From contig NZ_JBEPOC010000001.1 of the NCBI RefSeq assembly GCF_040546585.1, positions 3,162,001 to 3,226,000 of the forward strand: a stretch of DNA of 64,000 nucleotides, written 5' to 3'. Source of the DNA: Marmoricola sp. OAE513 (GTDB lineage Bacteria > Actinomycetota > Actinomycetes > Propionibacteriales > Nocardioidaceae). Below, in pieces: positions 56,471-64,000 of the stretch. The translations under genes were made by a program, and so were the position numbers. Position 1 is the first letter of the stretch; every line of letters begins with the position of its first letter. The notes below the pieces were generated by a model, which saw only the letters and a list, made by a program, of their open reading frames with translations, was not told where the DNA came from and did no database searches.

Positions 56471-57505
56471 ATGGCGAACAACCTGATCGGCCGTGACCTG
56501 GCAGTCGACCTCGGCACTGCCAACACGCTGGTCTACGTGCGCGGCAAGGGCGTGCTCCTCGACGAGCCGTCCGTGGTCGCGATGAACAGCCAGACCCGCG
56601 AGGTCCTGGCCGTCGGCACGGAGGCCAAGCGCATGGTCGGCCGTACGCCGGACGCCATCACCACGGTGCGCCCGCTGCGCGACGGCGTGATTGCCGACTT
56701 CGACGCCACCGAGCAGATGCTGCGCACGTTCATCGCCCAGGTGCACCGCCGCCGCTACTTCGCCAAGCCCCGGATGGTCATCTGCGTACCGAGCGGCGTG
56801 ACCCCGGTCGAGCAGCGCGCGGTCAAGGAGGCCGGCTACCAGGCCGGCGCCCGCAAGGTCTTCATCATCGAGGAGCCGATGGCCGCCGCGATCGGCGCCG
56901 GGCTCCCGGTCCACGAGGCGACCGGCAACATGGTCGTCGACATCGGCGGCGGCACCACCGAGGTCGCGGTGATCTCGCTCGGCGGTCTGGTCACCACGCT
57001 GTCGGTGCGCACCGCGGGCGACGAGATCGACCAGTCGATCATCGCCTACCTCAAGAAGGAGCACTCCCTGATGCTGGGGGAGCGCACGGCCGAGGAGATC
57101 AAGATGACCCTCGGGTCGGCGTACCCGATGGTCAGCGAGCTGACCGGGGAGATCCGCGGCCGAGACATGATCTCCGGACTTCCGCGCTCGGTCCGGCTGA
57201 GCAGCGTCGAGGTCCGGCACGCGATCGAGGAGCAGCTGCACTCCATCGTGGACGCCGTGCGCACCACGCTGGACCAGACTCCCCCCGAGCTGGCCGGGGA
57301 CATCATGGACCGCGGCATCGTGCTCACCGGCGGGGGCGCGCTGCTCCGCGGGCTGGACGAGCGCATCCGCAACGAGACCGGGATGCCGGTGCACGTGGCT
57401 GCCGATCCGCTCAGCTCGGTCGTGCTCGGTTCGGGCAAGTGCGTCGAGGAGTTCGAGGCGCTGCAGCAGGTCCTGGTCGCCGAGAACGGCCGGGGTGCCG
57501 CCTGA
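56471..57505 (+). CDS. mreB: Rod-shape-determining actin MreB
   Basis: The protein has 344 residues. ATG 56471 gives MANNLIGRDLAVDLGTANTL with GAGGA 3 nt upstream; ATG 56453 (MYLRGK) is the alternative. Phosphate loops DLGTANTLVYVRG and DIGGGTTEVAVISLGG and the adenosine site TGGGALLRGLDE are intact. MreB filaments guide lateral wall synthesis. It heads a five-gene operon in which every junction overlaps. Confidence 0.94.
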   Translation: MANNLIGRDLAVDLGTANTLVYVRGKGVLLDEPSVVAMNSQTREVLAVGTEAKRMVGRTPDAITTVRPLRDGVIADFDATEQMLRTFIAQVHRRRYFAKPRMVICVPSGVTPVEQRAVKEAGYQAGARKVFIIEEPMAAAIGAGLPVHEATGNMVVDIGGGTTEVAVISLGGLVTTLSVRTAGDEIDQSIIAYLKKEHSLMLGERTAEEIKMTLGSAYPMVSELTGEIRGRDMISGLPRSVRLSSVEVRHAIEEQLHSIVDAVRTTLDQTPPELAGDIMDRGIVLTGGGALLRGLDERIRNETGMPVHVAADPLSSVVLGSGKCVEEFEALQQVLVAENGRGAA

Positions 57506-58407
57506 TGGCTCGCCGCAACCTCGGGCAGGGGCCCACCTCGGACGGCTCGCGACGCGTGCTCGGCCTGCTGGTGCTGGCTGCCCTGACCGTGATCACGCTG
57601 GACGCGCGGACCGGCGACGACTCCCCGCTGAACCCGGTGCGCTCGGCCGTCGGCTCCGTGGTCGGGCCGGTCGAGAACGCGACCGCCACCGTGACCCGGC
57701 CGATCTCCGACCTGGCTGACTACTTCACGACCAACAAGTCGCTGCGTGACGACGTCGCGACCCTGTCGGCGGACAACGCGCGGCTGCGCAACGAGGTGTC
57801 CACCGAGCCGCTGGACCGCAAGCGGCTCGCCGAGCTCGACAGCCTGACCCGGACCGCGAGCGAGACCGGCTACTCGTTGGTCGCGGCCCGCGTGATCGCG
57901 CTCGGACCGGTGCAGTCGTTCTCCCGGACGGTCACCATCGACGCCGGTACGTCGGCCGGCCTGACCAAGAACATGACCGTCCTCAACAACGACGGGCTCG
58001 TCGGCCGGGTCGTGCAGGTCACCCGCTCGACCGCCACCGTGCTGCTCATCGTCGACACCGAGTCGGTCGTCGGCGGTCGGCTCGGCACCAACAGCGAGAT
58101 CGGCTTCCTGCGCGGTCGCGGCACCATCGGCGGCGCCGGACGTCTCGACCTCGAGCTCGTCGACAACGCCGTCGCCCCCTCGCGCGACGACGTCGTGGTC
58201 ACCTGGGGCTCCGACAACGGCGTCCCGTACGTCGCCGGGATCCCGATCGGCAAGGTCGAGTCGGTCGTCTCCTCGCCGCGGCAGAGCTCGCGGGTCGCCG
58301 TGATCGCCCCGTTCGTCGACTTCACCGCGCTCGACGTGGTCGGGGTCGTCGTCCCGAAGGGCACCCAGGGCGACCGCACCGTGATCACCCAGGGAGGTTC
58401 CCGATGA
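57505..58407 (+). CDS. mreC: Rod-shape-determining protein MreC
   Basis: The protein has 300 residues. ATG 57505 shares TGATG with the mreB stop. One N-terminal helix (VLGLLVLAALTVITL) precedes a coiled coil (DYFTTNKSLRDDVATLSADN). The two beta-barrel halves follow (ARVIALGPVQSFSRTVTIDA, NDGLVGRVVQVTRSTATVLL). MreC connects MreB to the periplasmic-side wall synthases. It overlaps mreD by ATGA. Confidence 0.93.
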   Translation: MARRNLGQGPTSDGSRRVLGLLVLAALTVITLDARTGDDSPLNPVRSAVGSVVGPVENATATVTRPISDLADYFTTNKSLRDDVATLSADNARLRNEVSTEPLDRKRLAELDSLTRTASETGYSLVAARVIALGPVQSFSRTVTIDAGTSAGLTKNMTVLNNDGLVGRVVQVTRSTATVLLIVDTESVVGGRLGTNSEIGFLRGRGTIGGAGRLDLELVDNAVAPSRDDVVVTWGSDNGVPYVAGIPIGKVESVVSSPRQSSRVAVIAPFVDFTALDVVGVVVPKGTQGDRTVITQGGSR

Positions 58408-58946
58408 CCGCGTTCCGCGATGCCGCGCTCGTGCTGGTCGTCGGTCTGGCGGTCGTCGCCCAGTCGGTGATCTTCCGCTTCGTCGCCGTCGACGGCGTGG
58501 TCCCCAACCTCGCGCTCATCGTGGTCGTCGCTGCGGCGATCTCGCGCGGGTCGCAGTTCGCCGCGGTCCTCGGATTCGCGACCGGACTGCTCCTCGATCT
58601 CGCGCCGCCGGCCGACCACGTCGCCGGTCGGTGGGCGCTCGCCCTGGTCGTCGTCGGCTACCTCGCCGGCCGGGTCCGCCAGGACGCGCGCACCTCCCCG
58701 GTGATGGCCGTCGGGCTGGTCGCCGCGATGTCCTTCGTCGGTACCTCGGTCTTCGCGCTCACCGGTGTCGTGCTCGACGACGGCGTCCTGCCGGTCGACC
58801 TGACCATCAAGGTGCTCCTGATCAGCGTCCTGTGGGACGTCGCGCTGGCGCCGTTCCTGGTCCCCGGTCTCGTCTGGCTGGTCGACCGCCTCGGTTCCTA
58901 CGGCCGCACGACCGGTTCCCTGGCCAGCACCTACCGGATGCCGTGA
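58404..58946 (+). CDS. mreD: Rod-shape-determining protein MreD
   Basis: The protein has 180 residues with about five hydrophobic helices (ALVLVVGLAVVAQSVIF, VPNLALIVVVAAAI, GFATGLLLDLAPPADHVAGR). The GLLLDL signature after the third helix is typical of MreD. It works in the elongasome membrane complex. It overlaps mreC by ATGA and mrdA by TGATG. Confidence 0.9.
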   Translation: MTAFRDAALVLVVGLAVVAQSVIFRFVAVDGVVPNLALIVVVAAAISRGSQFAAVLGFATGLLLDLAPPADHVAGRWALALVVVGYLAGRVRQDARTSPVMAVGLVAAMSFVGTSVFALTGVVLDDGVLPVDLTIKVLLISVLWDVALAPFLVPGLVWLVDRLGSYGRTTGSLASTYRMP

Positions 58947-61078
58947 TGGCAGCAGTCCTGATCAGGCCGAACCCGACGAAGAGCCGCCTGCGGCTGTTCG
59001 TCATGCAGGTCCTGATGCTGTCCCTGTTCCTCACGCTGTTCGCCCGACTCTGGTACCTGCAGGTGCTCACGGGGGAGGAGTACCAGGCCAAGGCCGCCGA
59101 GCAGTCGGTCCGCGACGTCGTCGTGCAGCCGGCCCGCGGCCTGATCGTCGACGCGCAGGGGCGCTCGCTGGTGGCCAACCGCACGAGCTGGGTCGTCAGC
59201 GTGGACCGCACGGTCCTGGCGAAGATGGCCGATGACGACCGGGAGACCCTGCTTCGGAAGGTCGCCAAGGCTGTCGACGCGCCGTACGACGACGTGGTCG
59301 CCCGGACGGTGCTCTGCGGCACCGACGGCGCGGTCAAGGGCACCTGCTGGAACGGGTCGCCGTTCCAGCCGATCCCGGTCGCCCAGGACGTCCCGCAGCA
59401 GGTCGCGGTGAAGATCTCCGAGCAGGGCGAGGACTACCCGGGCGTGCTGGCGCAGGCGGAGAGCGTGCGGGCCTACCCCTCGCCGTTCGGCATCAACGCG
59501 GCCGGCGTCCTCGGCTACCTCAGCCCGATCACCGGTGACGAGCTCGAGGAGGCCGAGAAGTCCGACGACACCAGCGTCAACGGGGCGTCGGTCGTCGGCC
59601 GGGCCGGCCTGGAGAAGACCTACGACCAGTACCTGCGCGGCACGCCGGGGACGACCAAGGTCGGTGTGGACTCCGACGGACACGTCCTCGGGAACACGGG
59701 CACGATCGCCGCCGAACCGGGGGACACGCTGGTCACCTCGATCGACGCCAAGGTGCAGAGCCTGGCGGAGAAGGAGCTGCACGAGGCGATCACGACCGCC
59801 CGGAAGACCTACGACCCCGTCACGCACAAGAACTACGTCGCCGATTCCGGGGCCGTGGTCGTGATGGACGCGAAGACCGGCAACGTGGTCGCGATGGCCA
59901 GCCAGCCGACGTACGACCCGGGCGCGTGGGTCGGAGGCATCTCGGCCAAGCAGCTCAAGAAGCTGTACTCGAAGAAGGCCGGTGAGCCGCTGTTGTCGCG
60001 GGCCACCCAGGGGCAGTTCGCGCCGGGCTCGACCTGGAAGCCGCTCATGACGGTCGGTGCCCTGAACAACGGGTACGGCGAGGACACCCGGCTGAACTGC
60101 TCGAGCGGTCTCCAGGTCGGCAACCGCTGGTTCAAGAACTACGAGTCCGCGTCGTACGGGTCGATCGACTTCGCCCGAGCGCTGCAGATCTCCTGCGACA
60201 CCTTCTTCTACCGGGTCGGGCTCGGCTACTGGAACAAGTACGGGTCGGACGCCAGCAACGTCAAGGCCAAGGACCCGCTCGTCTCGATCGCGAAGTCGTT
60301 CGGCTTCGGCACCAAGACCGGCCTCGACATCCCGGGCGAGGCCAGCGGGCGGATCGCGGACCGGAAGTGGAAGCTGGAGTACTGGAACGCGATGAAGGGC
60401 TACTACTGCAAGATCGACAAGCGGAACAAGACCGGGAAGCGCGACTTCCTGCACGTCTTCGCCCACGAGTTCTGCGTCGAGGGCAACAAGTACCGCGCGA
60501 CCGACTCGGTGAACTACGCGATCGGGCAGGGCGACACGATCGTCACCCCGATCCAGCTCGCCCGCGCGTACGCCGCGCTCTCCAACGGTGGCACGCTCTA
60601 CGCCCCGCGGATCGCCAAGGCCGTGGTCAGCGCCGACGGCAAGCTGGTCAAGCGGATCGCCCCGGTGGTCCAGGGCCACGTGAAGTCCAAGAAGTCCGCG
60701 CTCAAGTACGTCGACGAGGCGCTCAAGGGCACCCCGAAGGTCGGCACCCTGGCGTGGAAGTTCGTCGGGTTCCCGCTCGACAAGGTCCAGGTGCGCGGCA
60801 AGACCGGGTCGGCCGAGGTCTACGGCAAGCAGAGCACCTCCTGGGTCGCGACCTACACCAAGGACTACGTCGTGGTGATGATGGTGACCCAGGCCGGTAC
60901 CGGTTCGGGCACCTCGGGTCCGGCAGTCCGCAAGATCTGGGAGGGCTTGTACGGCATCGACGGTGAGGACGTCCGTCCGAGCCGTGCTGCGGTCCCGGGC
61001 ACCACCTCGCCCAAGAAGCTGCCGGTCTTCGGCGCTGACGGCTCGATCATGCCGCCCGCCCGAGGGGGCAGGAAGTGA
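58946..61078 (+). CDS. mrdA: Class B penicillin-binding protein 2 (elongation transpeptidase)
   Basis: The protein has 710 residues. ATG 58946 overlaps the mreD stop; longer frames are antisense artefacts. After a membrane helix (VLMLSLFLTLFARLWYLQV) comes the dimerisation domain (RGLIVDAQGRSLVANR). The transpeptidase has Ser362 in GSTWKPL (SxxK), SCDTFFYRVG and KTGSAEV. The enzyme cross-links peptidoglycan during elongation with RodA. The insertion YYCKIDKRNKTGKR inside the catalytic domain is lineage-specific. It overlaps rodA by GTGA. Confidence 0.95.
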   Translation: MAAVLIRPNPTKSRLRLFVMQVLMLSLFLTLFARLWYLQVLTGEEYQAKAAEQSVRDVVVQPARGLIVDAQGRSLVANRTSWVVSVDRTVLAKMADDDRETLLRKVAKAVDAPYDDVVARTVLCGTDGAVKGTCWNGSPFQPIPVAQDVPQQVAVKISEQGEDYPGVLAQAESVRAYPSPFGINAAGVLGYLSPITGDELEEAEKSDDTSVNGASVVGRAGLEKTYDQYLRGTPGTTKVGVDSDGHVLGNTGTIAAEPGDTLVTSIDAKVQSLAEKELHEAITTARKTYDPVTHKNYVADSGAVVVMDAKTGNVVAMASQPTYDPGAWVGGISAKQLKKLYSKKAGEPLLSRATQGQFAPGSTWKPLMTVGALNNGYGEDTRLNCSSGLQVGNRWFKNYESASYGSIDFARALQISCDTFFYRVGLGYWNKYGSDASNVKAKDPLVSIAKSFGFGTKTGLDIPGEASGRIADRKWKLEYWNAMKGYYCKIDKRNKTGKRDFLHVFAHEFCVEGNKYRATDSVNYAIGQGDTIVTPIQLARAYAALSNGGTLYAPRIAKAVVSADGKLVKRIAPVVQGHVKSKKSALKYVDEALKGTPKVGTLAWKFVGFPLDKVQVRGKTGSAEVYGKQSTSWVATYTKDYVVVMMVTQAGTGSGTSGPAVRKIWEGLYGIDGEDVRPSRAAVPGTTSPKKLPVFGADGSIMPPARGGRK

Positions 61079-62244
61079 CGATCCTCGCGCACCCGAGCCC
61101 GGCGAGGGCTCGGACCTCAGCCCGACCGGCCGCCAAGGTCGACCGGATCCTCGTCGGCGCCGCAGCCGCCGTCCTGGTCACCGGCACGCTGCTCGTGTGG
61201 TCGGCGACCTCGACCAACGACGCGCTGACCGGCGGCGACCCGACGGCGTACCTGCGCAAGCAGGTGGTCAACGTGGTGATCGGTCTCGCGCTGGCTGCAG
61301 CGGTCGTCTTCACCGACCGCCGGTGGGTCCGCATCCTTGCTCCGCTGGTGTACGCCGGCTCCGTGGTCGGTCTGCTGCTCGTCCTCGTGATGGGATCGAC
61401 GATCAACGGTTCGCGTTCCTGGCTGCTGCTCGGGGGCTTGTCGATCCAGCCCGCCGAGTTCGCGAAGCTCGCGGTGGTCGTCGGGATGGCACTGCTGGTC
61501 GCCGAGCGCACCGAGTCCTCCCGCAAGCGCAAGGTCGGCGCGCTGGAGGTGCTCGGCATGCTTGTGGTCGCCGGACTCCCGGCTGCTCTCATCCTGCTGC
61601 AGCCCGACCTCGGCACGATGCTGGTGCTCTCGGCCACCGTCTTCGGGGTGCTCGCTGCGGCGGGAACGCCGCCGCGCTGGTTGGTCGGTCTGGGCCTGGC
61701 GGGTGGCGCGGGTGCGGTGTTCGTCATCTCGGCCGGGGTGCTCAAGGAGTACCAGGTGCACCGGTTCCTGGCCTTCACGGACCCGGGCCTGGATCCGCGC
61801 GGAGCCGGCTACAACGTCAACCAGGCCCGGATCGCGATCGGCAACGGGGGCCTGTTCGGCCAGGGACTCTTCGACGGCTCGCAGACGCGCTCCGGGTTCG
61901 TGCCCGAGCAGCACACCGACTTCGTCTTCACCGTGGCCGGTGAGGAGCTCGGCCTGGTCGGTGCCGGCCTGCTGATCGCGCTCATCGCGGTGCTGCTCTG
62001 GCGCGCGCTGCTGATCGCCAAGCGCGCCGAGGACCTGTTCGGTCGCGTGGCTGCTGCAGGCATCGCCTGCTGGTTCGGGTTCCAGGCGTTCCAGAACATC
62101 GGCATGTGCCTCGGCATCATGCCGGTGACCGGGGTCCCGCTGCCGCTGGTCTCCTACGGGGGATCCTCCATGTTCGCCTCGATGATGGCGATCGGGCTGC
62201 TGCTCAACATCGAGCGAAGCTCGATGAAGCCGGCTCGTTGGTGA
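61075..62244 (+). CDS. rodA: Peptidoglycan polymerase RodA (SEDS family)
   Basis: The protein has 389 residues from GTG 61075, which overlaps the mrdA stop. About ten membrane helices are seen. SEDS landmarks are INGSRSWLLLGGLSIQPAEF, LLQPDLGTMLV, GYNVNQARIAIGNGGLFGQG and PVTGVPLPLVSYGGSSMFA. RodA polymerises lipid II and pairs with the adjacent class B PBP. It is the last gene of the operon. Confidence 0.95.
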   Translation: MTILAHPSPARARTSARPAAKVDRILVGAAAAVLVTGTLLVWSATSTNDALTGGDPTAYLRKQVVNVVIGLALAAAVVFTDRRWVRILAPLVYAGSVVGLLLVLVMGSTINGSRSWLLLGGLSIQPAEFAKLAVVVGMALLVAERTESSRKRKVGALEVLGMLVVAGLPAALILLQPDLGTMLVLSATVFGVLAAAGTPPRWLVGLGLAGGAGAVFVISAGVLKEYQVHRFLAFTDPGLDPRGAGYNVNQARIAIGNGGLFGQGLFDGSQTRSGFVPEQHTDFVFTVAGEELGLVGAGLLIALIAVLLWRALLIAKRAEDLFGRVAAAGIACWFGFQAFQNIGMCLGIMPVTGVPLPLVSYGGSSMFASMMAIGLLLNIERSSMKPARW

Positions 62245-62351
62245 CCCACCCCAGGAGCGCAGCGAGGCAGGGCGGCTAACGACGGGCCGGAGGTCTGGAC
62301 ACCCTGGGGGCAGGGTTTGGACCGGTGCCCCGGCTCGGGTGAGGATGCCGT
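62245..62351. other. Gap after rodA with one half of the dispersed repeat
   Basis: GAGCGCAGCGAGG at 62255-62267 is the second part of the dispersed intergenic element. CCCTG-GGGG-CAGGG near 62300-62313 is a weak terminator-like hairpin. Confidence 0.4.
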
Positions 62352-64000
62352 GTGCCCTCCCAGCCACGGCGGAGTGCTCGAGGTCCGGTCGCGGTCCTCG
62401 GGTCGCTCGCGATCGCCACGACGATGCTGGGTCCCGTCGTGCCCGGGGCACAGGCCGAAGCGGCCGCTCCGGTCGCTCCCGCACCGGTGGTCGACCCCGC
62501 CGCTGGCGCTGATCTGCCGGTGCCGGCCAGGATCGTCGTCCGGTGGAAGGACTCGGCCTCGACCGCCGCGCGCGAGCGTGCACGGGCCGCTACCCGCACC
62601 CGGGCCGGCGGCGCGCTGGGCGATGAGGAGTTCGAGCTCGTGCATCCCCGGTCGGGGCAGTCGGTCTCCGACGCCCTGCGCGCGCTCCGTGCCGACCCAC
62701 GGGTGGCCTCGGCCGACGCCGACCACTACCTCGCGACGTTCGGGACGCCCGACGACCCGGACCTCCCGCGGCAGTGGGCGCTCCAGCCCGACGGCGCCAC
62801 GACCAGCGCGGGGGGCAGCACGTCCGGTGGCGGGATCGACGTCGGCCCCGCTTGGGAGCGGGCCGTCGGGTCGCCGCAGACCGTCGTCGCGGTGATCGAC
62901 CAGGGGTACAACTTCGAGGCGCCCGACCTGGCGCCGGTCGCTTGGCAGAACGCCGACGAGGTCGCCGGCAACGGCGTCGACGACGACGGCAACGGGTTCG
63001 TCGACGACGTCCGCGGGTGGGACTTCGTCGGGTCCAACCTCGACCAGCCGACCGGCGACAACGACCCCACCGACGACGACCCGACGACCGGGGGCCACGG
63101 AGCCCACGTCGCGGGCATCCTCGGTGCACGCGGCAACGACGGCACGGGCATCACCGGGGTCGCGCAGAACGTGCGGATCATGCCGCTGCGCGCCTGCTCG
63201 CGGTCCGCGCTCGGCGGCACGAACCGGTGCCTGCTGTCGGCGATCGTGCAGGCGATCAACTACGCGGGCAAGAACGGCGCGCGGGTCGCCAACCTCTCCC
63301 TCGGCGGCTACCAGTACGACCAGGTGATGGCCGACGCGCTCGCCGCCAACCCGGCCACCCTGTACGTCGCCGCCGCCGGCAACGACGCACGCGACAACGA
63401 GCAGCGCGCGGTCTACCCGTGCAACTACGACCCGGTGGCGGACTCGACGGTGCCCGGCCGGGTCGACAACGTGGTGTGCGTCGCCGCGCTCGACCGGGCC
63501 GGCAAGCCCGCGAGCTTCAGCAACTGGGGTGCCCGGCACGTCGACCTGGCAGCGCCCGGAGTCGACATCTGGAGCATCTACCGACGCTACGAGGCCACGG
63601 TCGTGTGGAGCGACGACTTCGAGGACGGCGACCTGGATTCGTGGGTCAACGGCGACCCCGGCTTCGGCGTCGGCGCCGCCGGCGACGGCCCGCTGGTCAG
63701 CAAGGGCCTGACCGACTCCCCGGGCGCGGCCCCGGTGGCGGGCGCGCACGCGATCCGCACCCGGTCGTTCGCGGTGCCGCGGACCGCGGAGTACTGCGAG
63801 ATCGGCGGCGAGCGCTTCGCGAAGCTCACCGATGCCGAGGACTTCAGCTACTCCCTGTGGGTCGACGGCGCCGAGACCCCGGTCAGCCGGAGCCTCGCAG
63901 TGACCTGGACCAACCCGGTGCTCAAGTCGTTCAGCACCGGCGTCTTCGAGGCCACCGAGCTCGCCGGCAAGCAGGTCTCGCTGCACCTCGACTACACCGC
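62352..64000 (+). CDS. Secreted S8 (subtilisin-like) serine protease, 3' truncated by window end
   Basis: The frame is open from GTG 62352 to the window end (about 549 residues). A signal peptide (PVAVLGSLAIATTMLGPVVP) is followed by an I9-like propeptide (PARIVVRWKD ... VSDALRALRADPRVASADAD). The catalytic Asp is in VVAVIDQGYNF and the His in GGHGAHVAGILGA; the oxyanion Asn is in VAAAGNDARDN. After DLAAPGVDIWS the GTSMAxP Ser motif is expected, but a beta domain is inserted (VVWSDDFEDGDLDSW onward). The Ser must lie beyond position 64000 or be missing. The start is GTG 62352 or GTG 62350 in a different frame; only the first keeps the frame. Confidence 0.85.
   Translation, partial: MPSQPRRSARGPVAVLGSLAIATTMLGPVVPGAQAEAAAPVAPAPVVDPAAGADLPVPARIVVRWKDSASTAARERARAATRTRAGGALGDEEFELVHPRSGQSVSDALRALRADPRVASADADHYLATFGTPDDPDLPRQWALQPDGATTSAGGSTSGGGIDVGPAWERAVGSPQTVVAVIDQGYNFEAPDLAPVAWQNADEVAGNGVDDDGNGFVDDVRGWDFVGSNLDQPTGDNDPTDDDPTTGGHGAHVAGILGARGNDGTGITGVAQNVRIMPLRACSRSALGGTNRCLLSAIVQAINYAGKNGARVANLSLGGYQYDQVMADALAANPATLYVAAAGNDARDNEQRAVYPCNYDPVADSTVPGRVDNVVCVAALDRAGKPASFSNWGARHVDLAAPGVDIWSIYRRYEATVVWSDDFEDGDLDSWVNGDPGFGVGAAGDGPLVSKGLTDSPGAAPVAGAHAIRTRSFAVPRTAEYCEIGGERFAKLTDAEDFSYSLWVDGAETPVSRSLAVTWTNPVLKSFSTGVFEATELAGKQVSLHLDYT

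Noticed and set aside
62154-63986. 610-codon minus-strand open frame at the window end
   Set aside because: It is antisense to the S8 protease and rodA end; the plus strand has the catalytic Asp and His motifs and a signal peptide.

Overview
The window is high-GC actinobacterial chromosome. The gene order is that of the Mycobacterium tuberculosis Rv2445c-Rv2478c neighbourhood, recalled from established knowledge: ssb, ettA, thioesterase, glbO, DUF5130, pepN, the Rv2466c-type DsbA protein, rpiB, nei, tig, clpP1, clpP2, clpX, valS, folC, DUF4233, ndk. These conserved genes are interleaved with accessory genes. A mreBCD-mrdA-rodA operon follows ndk. Lack of mycobacterial hallmarks, the SCO7613-type giant membrane protein and the general style suggest Nocardioidaceae (Nocardioides-like). 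This is an inference, not a determination.

Layout. Positions 1-6572: end of a PrsW-type protease, two dynamin-like GTPases, an SSB without the usual acidic tip, and the ribosome-associated ABC-F protein EttA. Positions 6700-10110: a MarR regulator divergent from a YceI protein, then a thiolase divergent from a tandem hot-dog thioesterase with an AACnnGTT operator between them; a perfect 37-bp hairpin separates YceI from the thiolase. Positions 10124-18521: truncated haemoglobin, a 1181-residue membrane protein with internal tandem repeats, an MscS channel, a small membrane protein, DUF5130 and aminopeptidase N. Positions 18654-24795: a CHAP-domain secreted protein, a compact minus-strand peptide-export cassette (47-residue double-glycine precursor, putative maturation protein, C39-peptidase ABC exporter with an N-terminal cyclic-nucleotide-binding-like domain), and the DsbA-family protein. 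Positions 24811-36179: CotH-like protein, MetRS, small membrane proteins, esterase, RpiB, Nei, a SpoIIE phosphatase and a two-gene operon (membrane protein plus luciferase-like oxidoreductase) behind a second AACnnGTT palindrome. Two tRNAs (Gly-TCC, Pro-TGG) follow. Positions 36448-46476: GH16-like protein, trigger factor, hydrolase, SRPBCC protein, clpP1-clpP2-clpX and valS, a proteostasis block. Positions 46554-51256: an acetyltransferase and a four-gene operon (DUF4334, alcohol dehydrogenase, two acyl-CoA dehydrogenases) under a full KstR-consensus operator. Positions 51257-51560: an eight-unit, exactly 32-bp periodic array that inverts at its centre. Positions 51561-54790: folC, DUF4233, ndk, lipoprotein. 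Positions 54791-56344: a lower-GC insert with a matrixin-like metalloprotease (nonsense codon in its signal peptide) and an unknown protein. Positions 56471-62244: the cell-elongation operon. The window ends inside a secreted S8 protease.

How it works together: the region couples protein quality control (trigger factor, ClpXP, PepN), translation (MetRS, ValRS, EttA), nucleotide and folate supply (Ndk, FolC), redox and DNA repair (DsbA family, Nei, GlbO) and wall elongation. Fatty-acid or steroid-type catabolic genes and a possible secreted-peptide system are layered on top. Many genes begin 6-8 nt after a TANNNT hexamer, so leaderless transcription looks common here.
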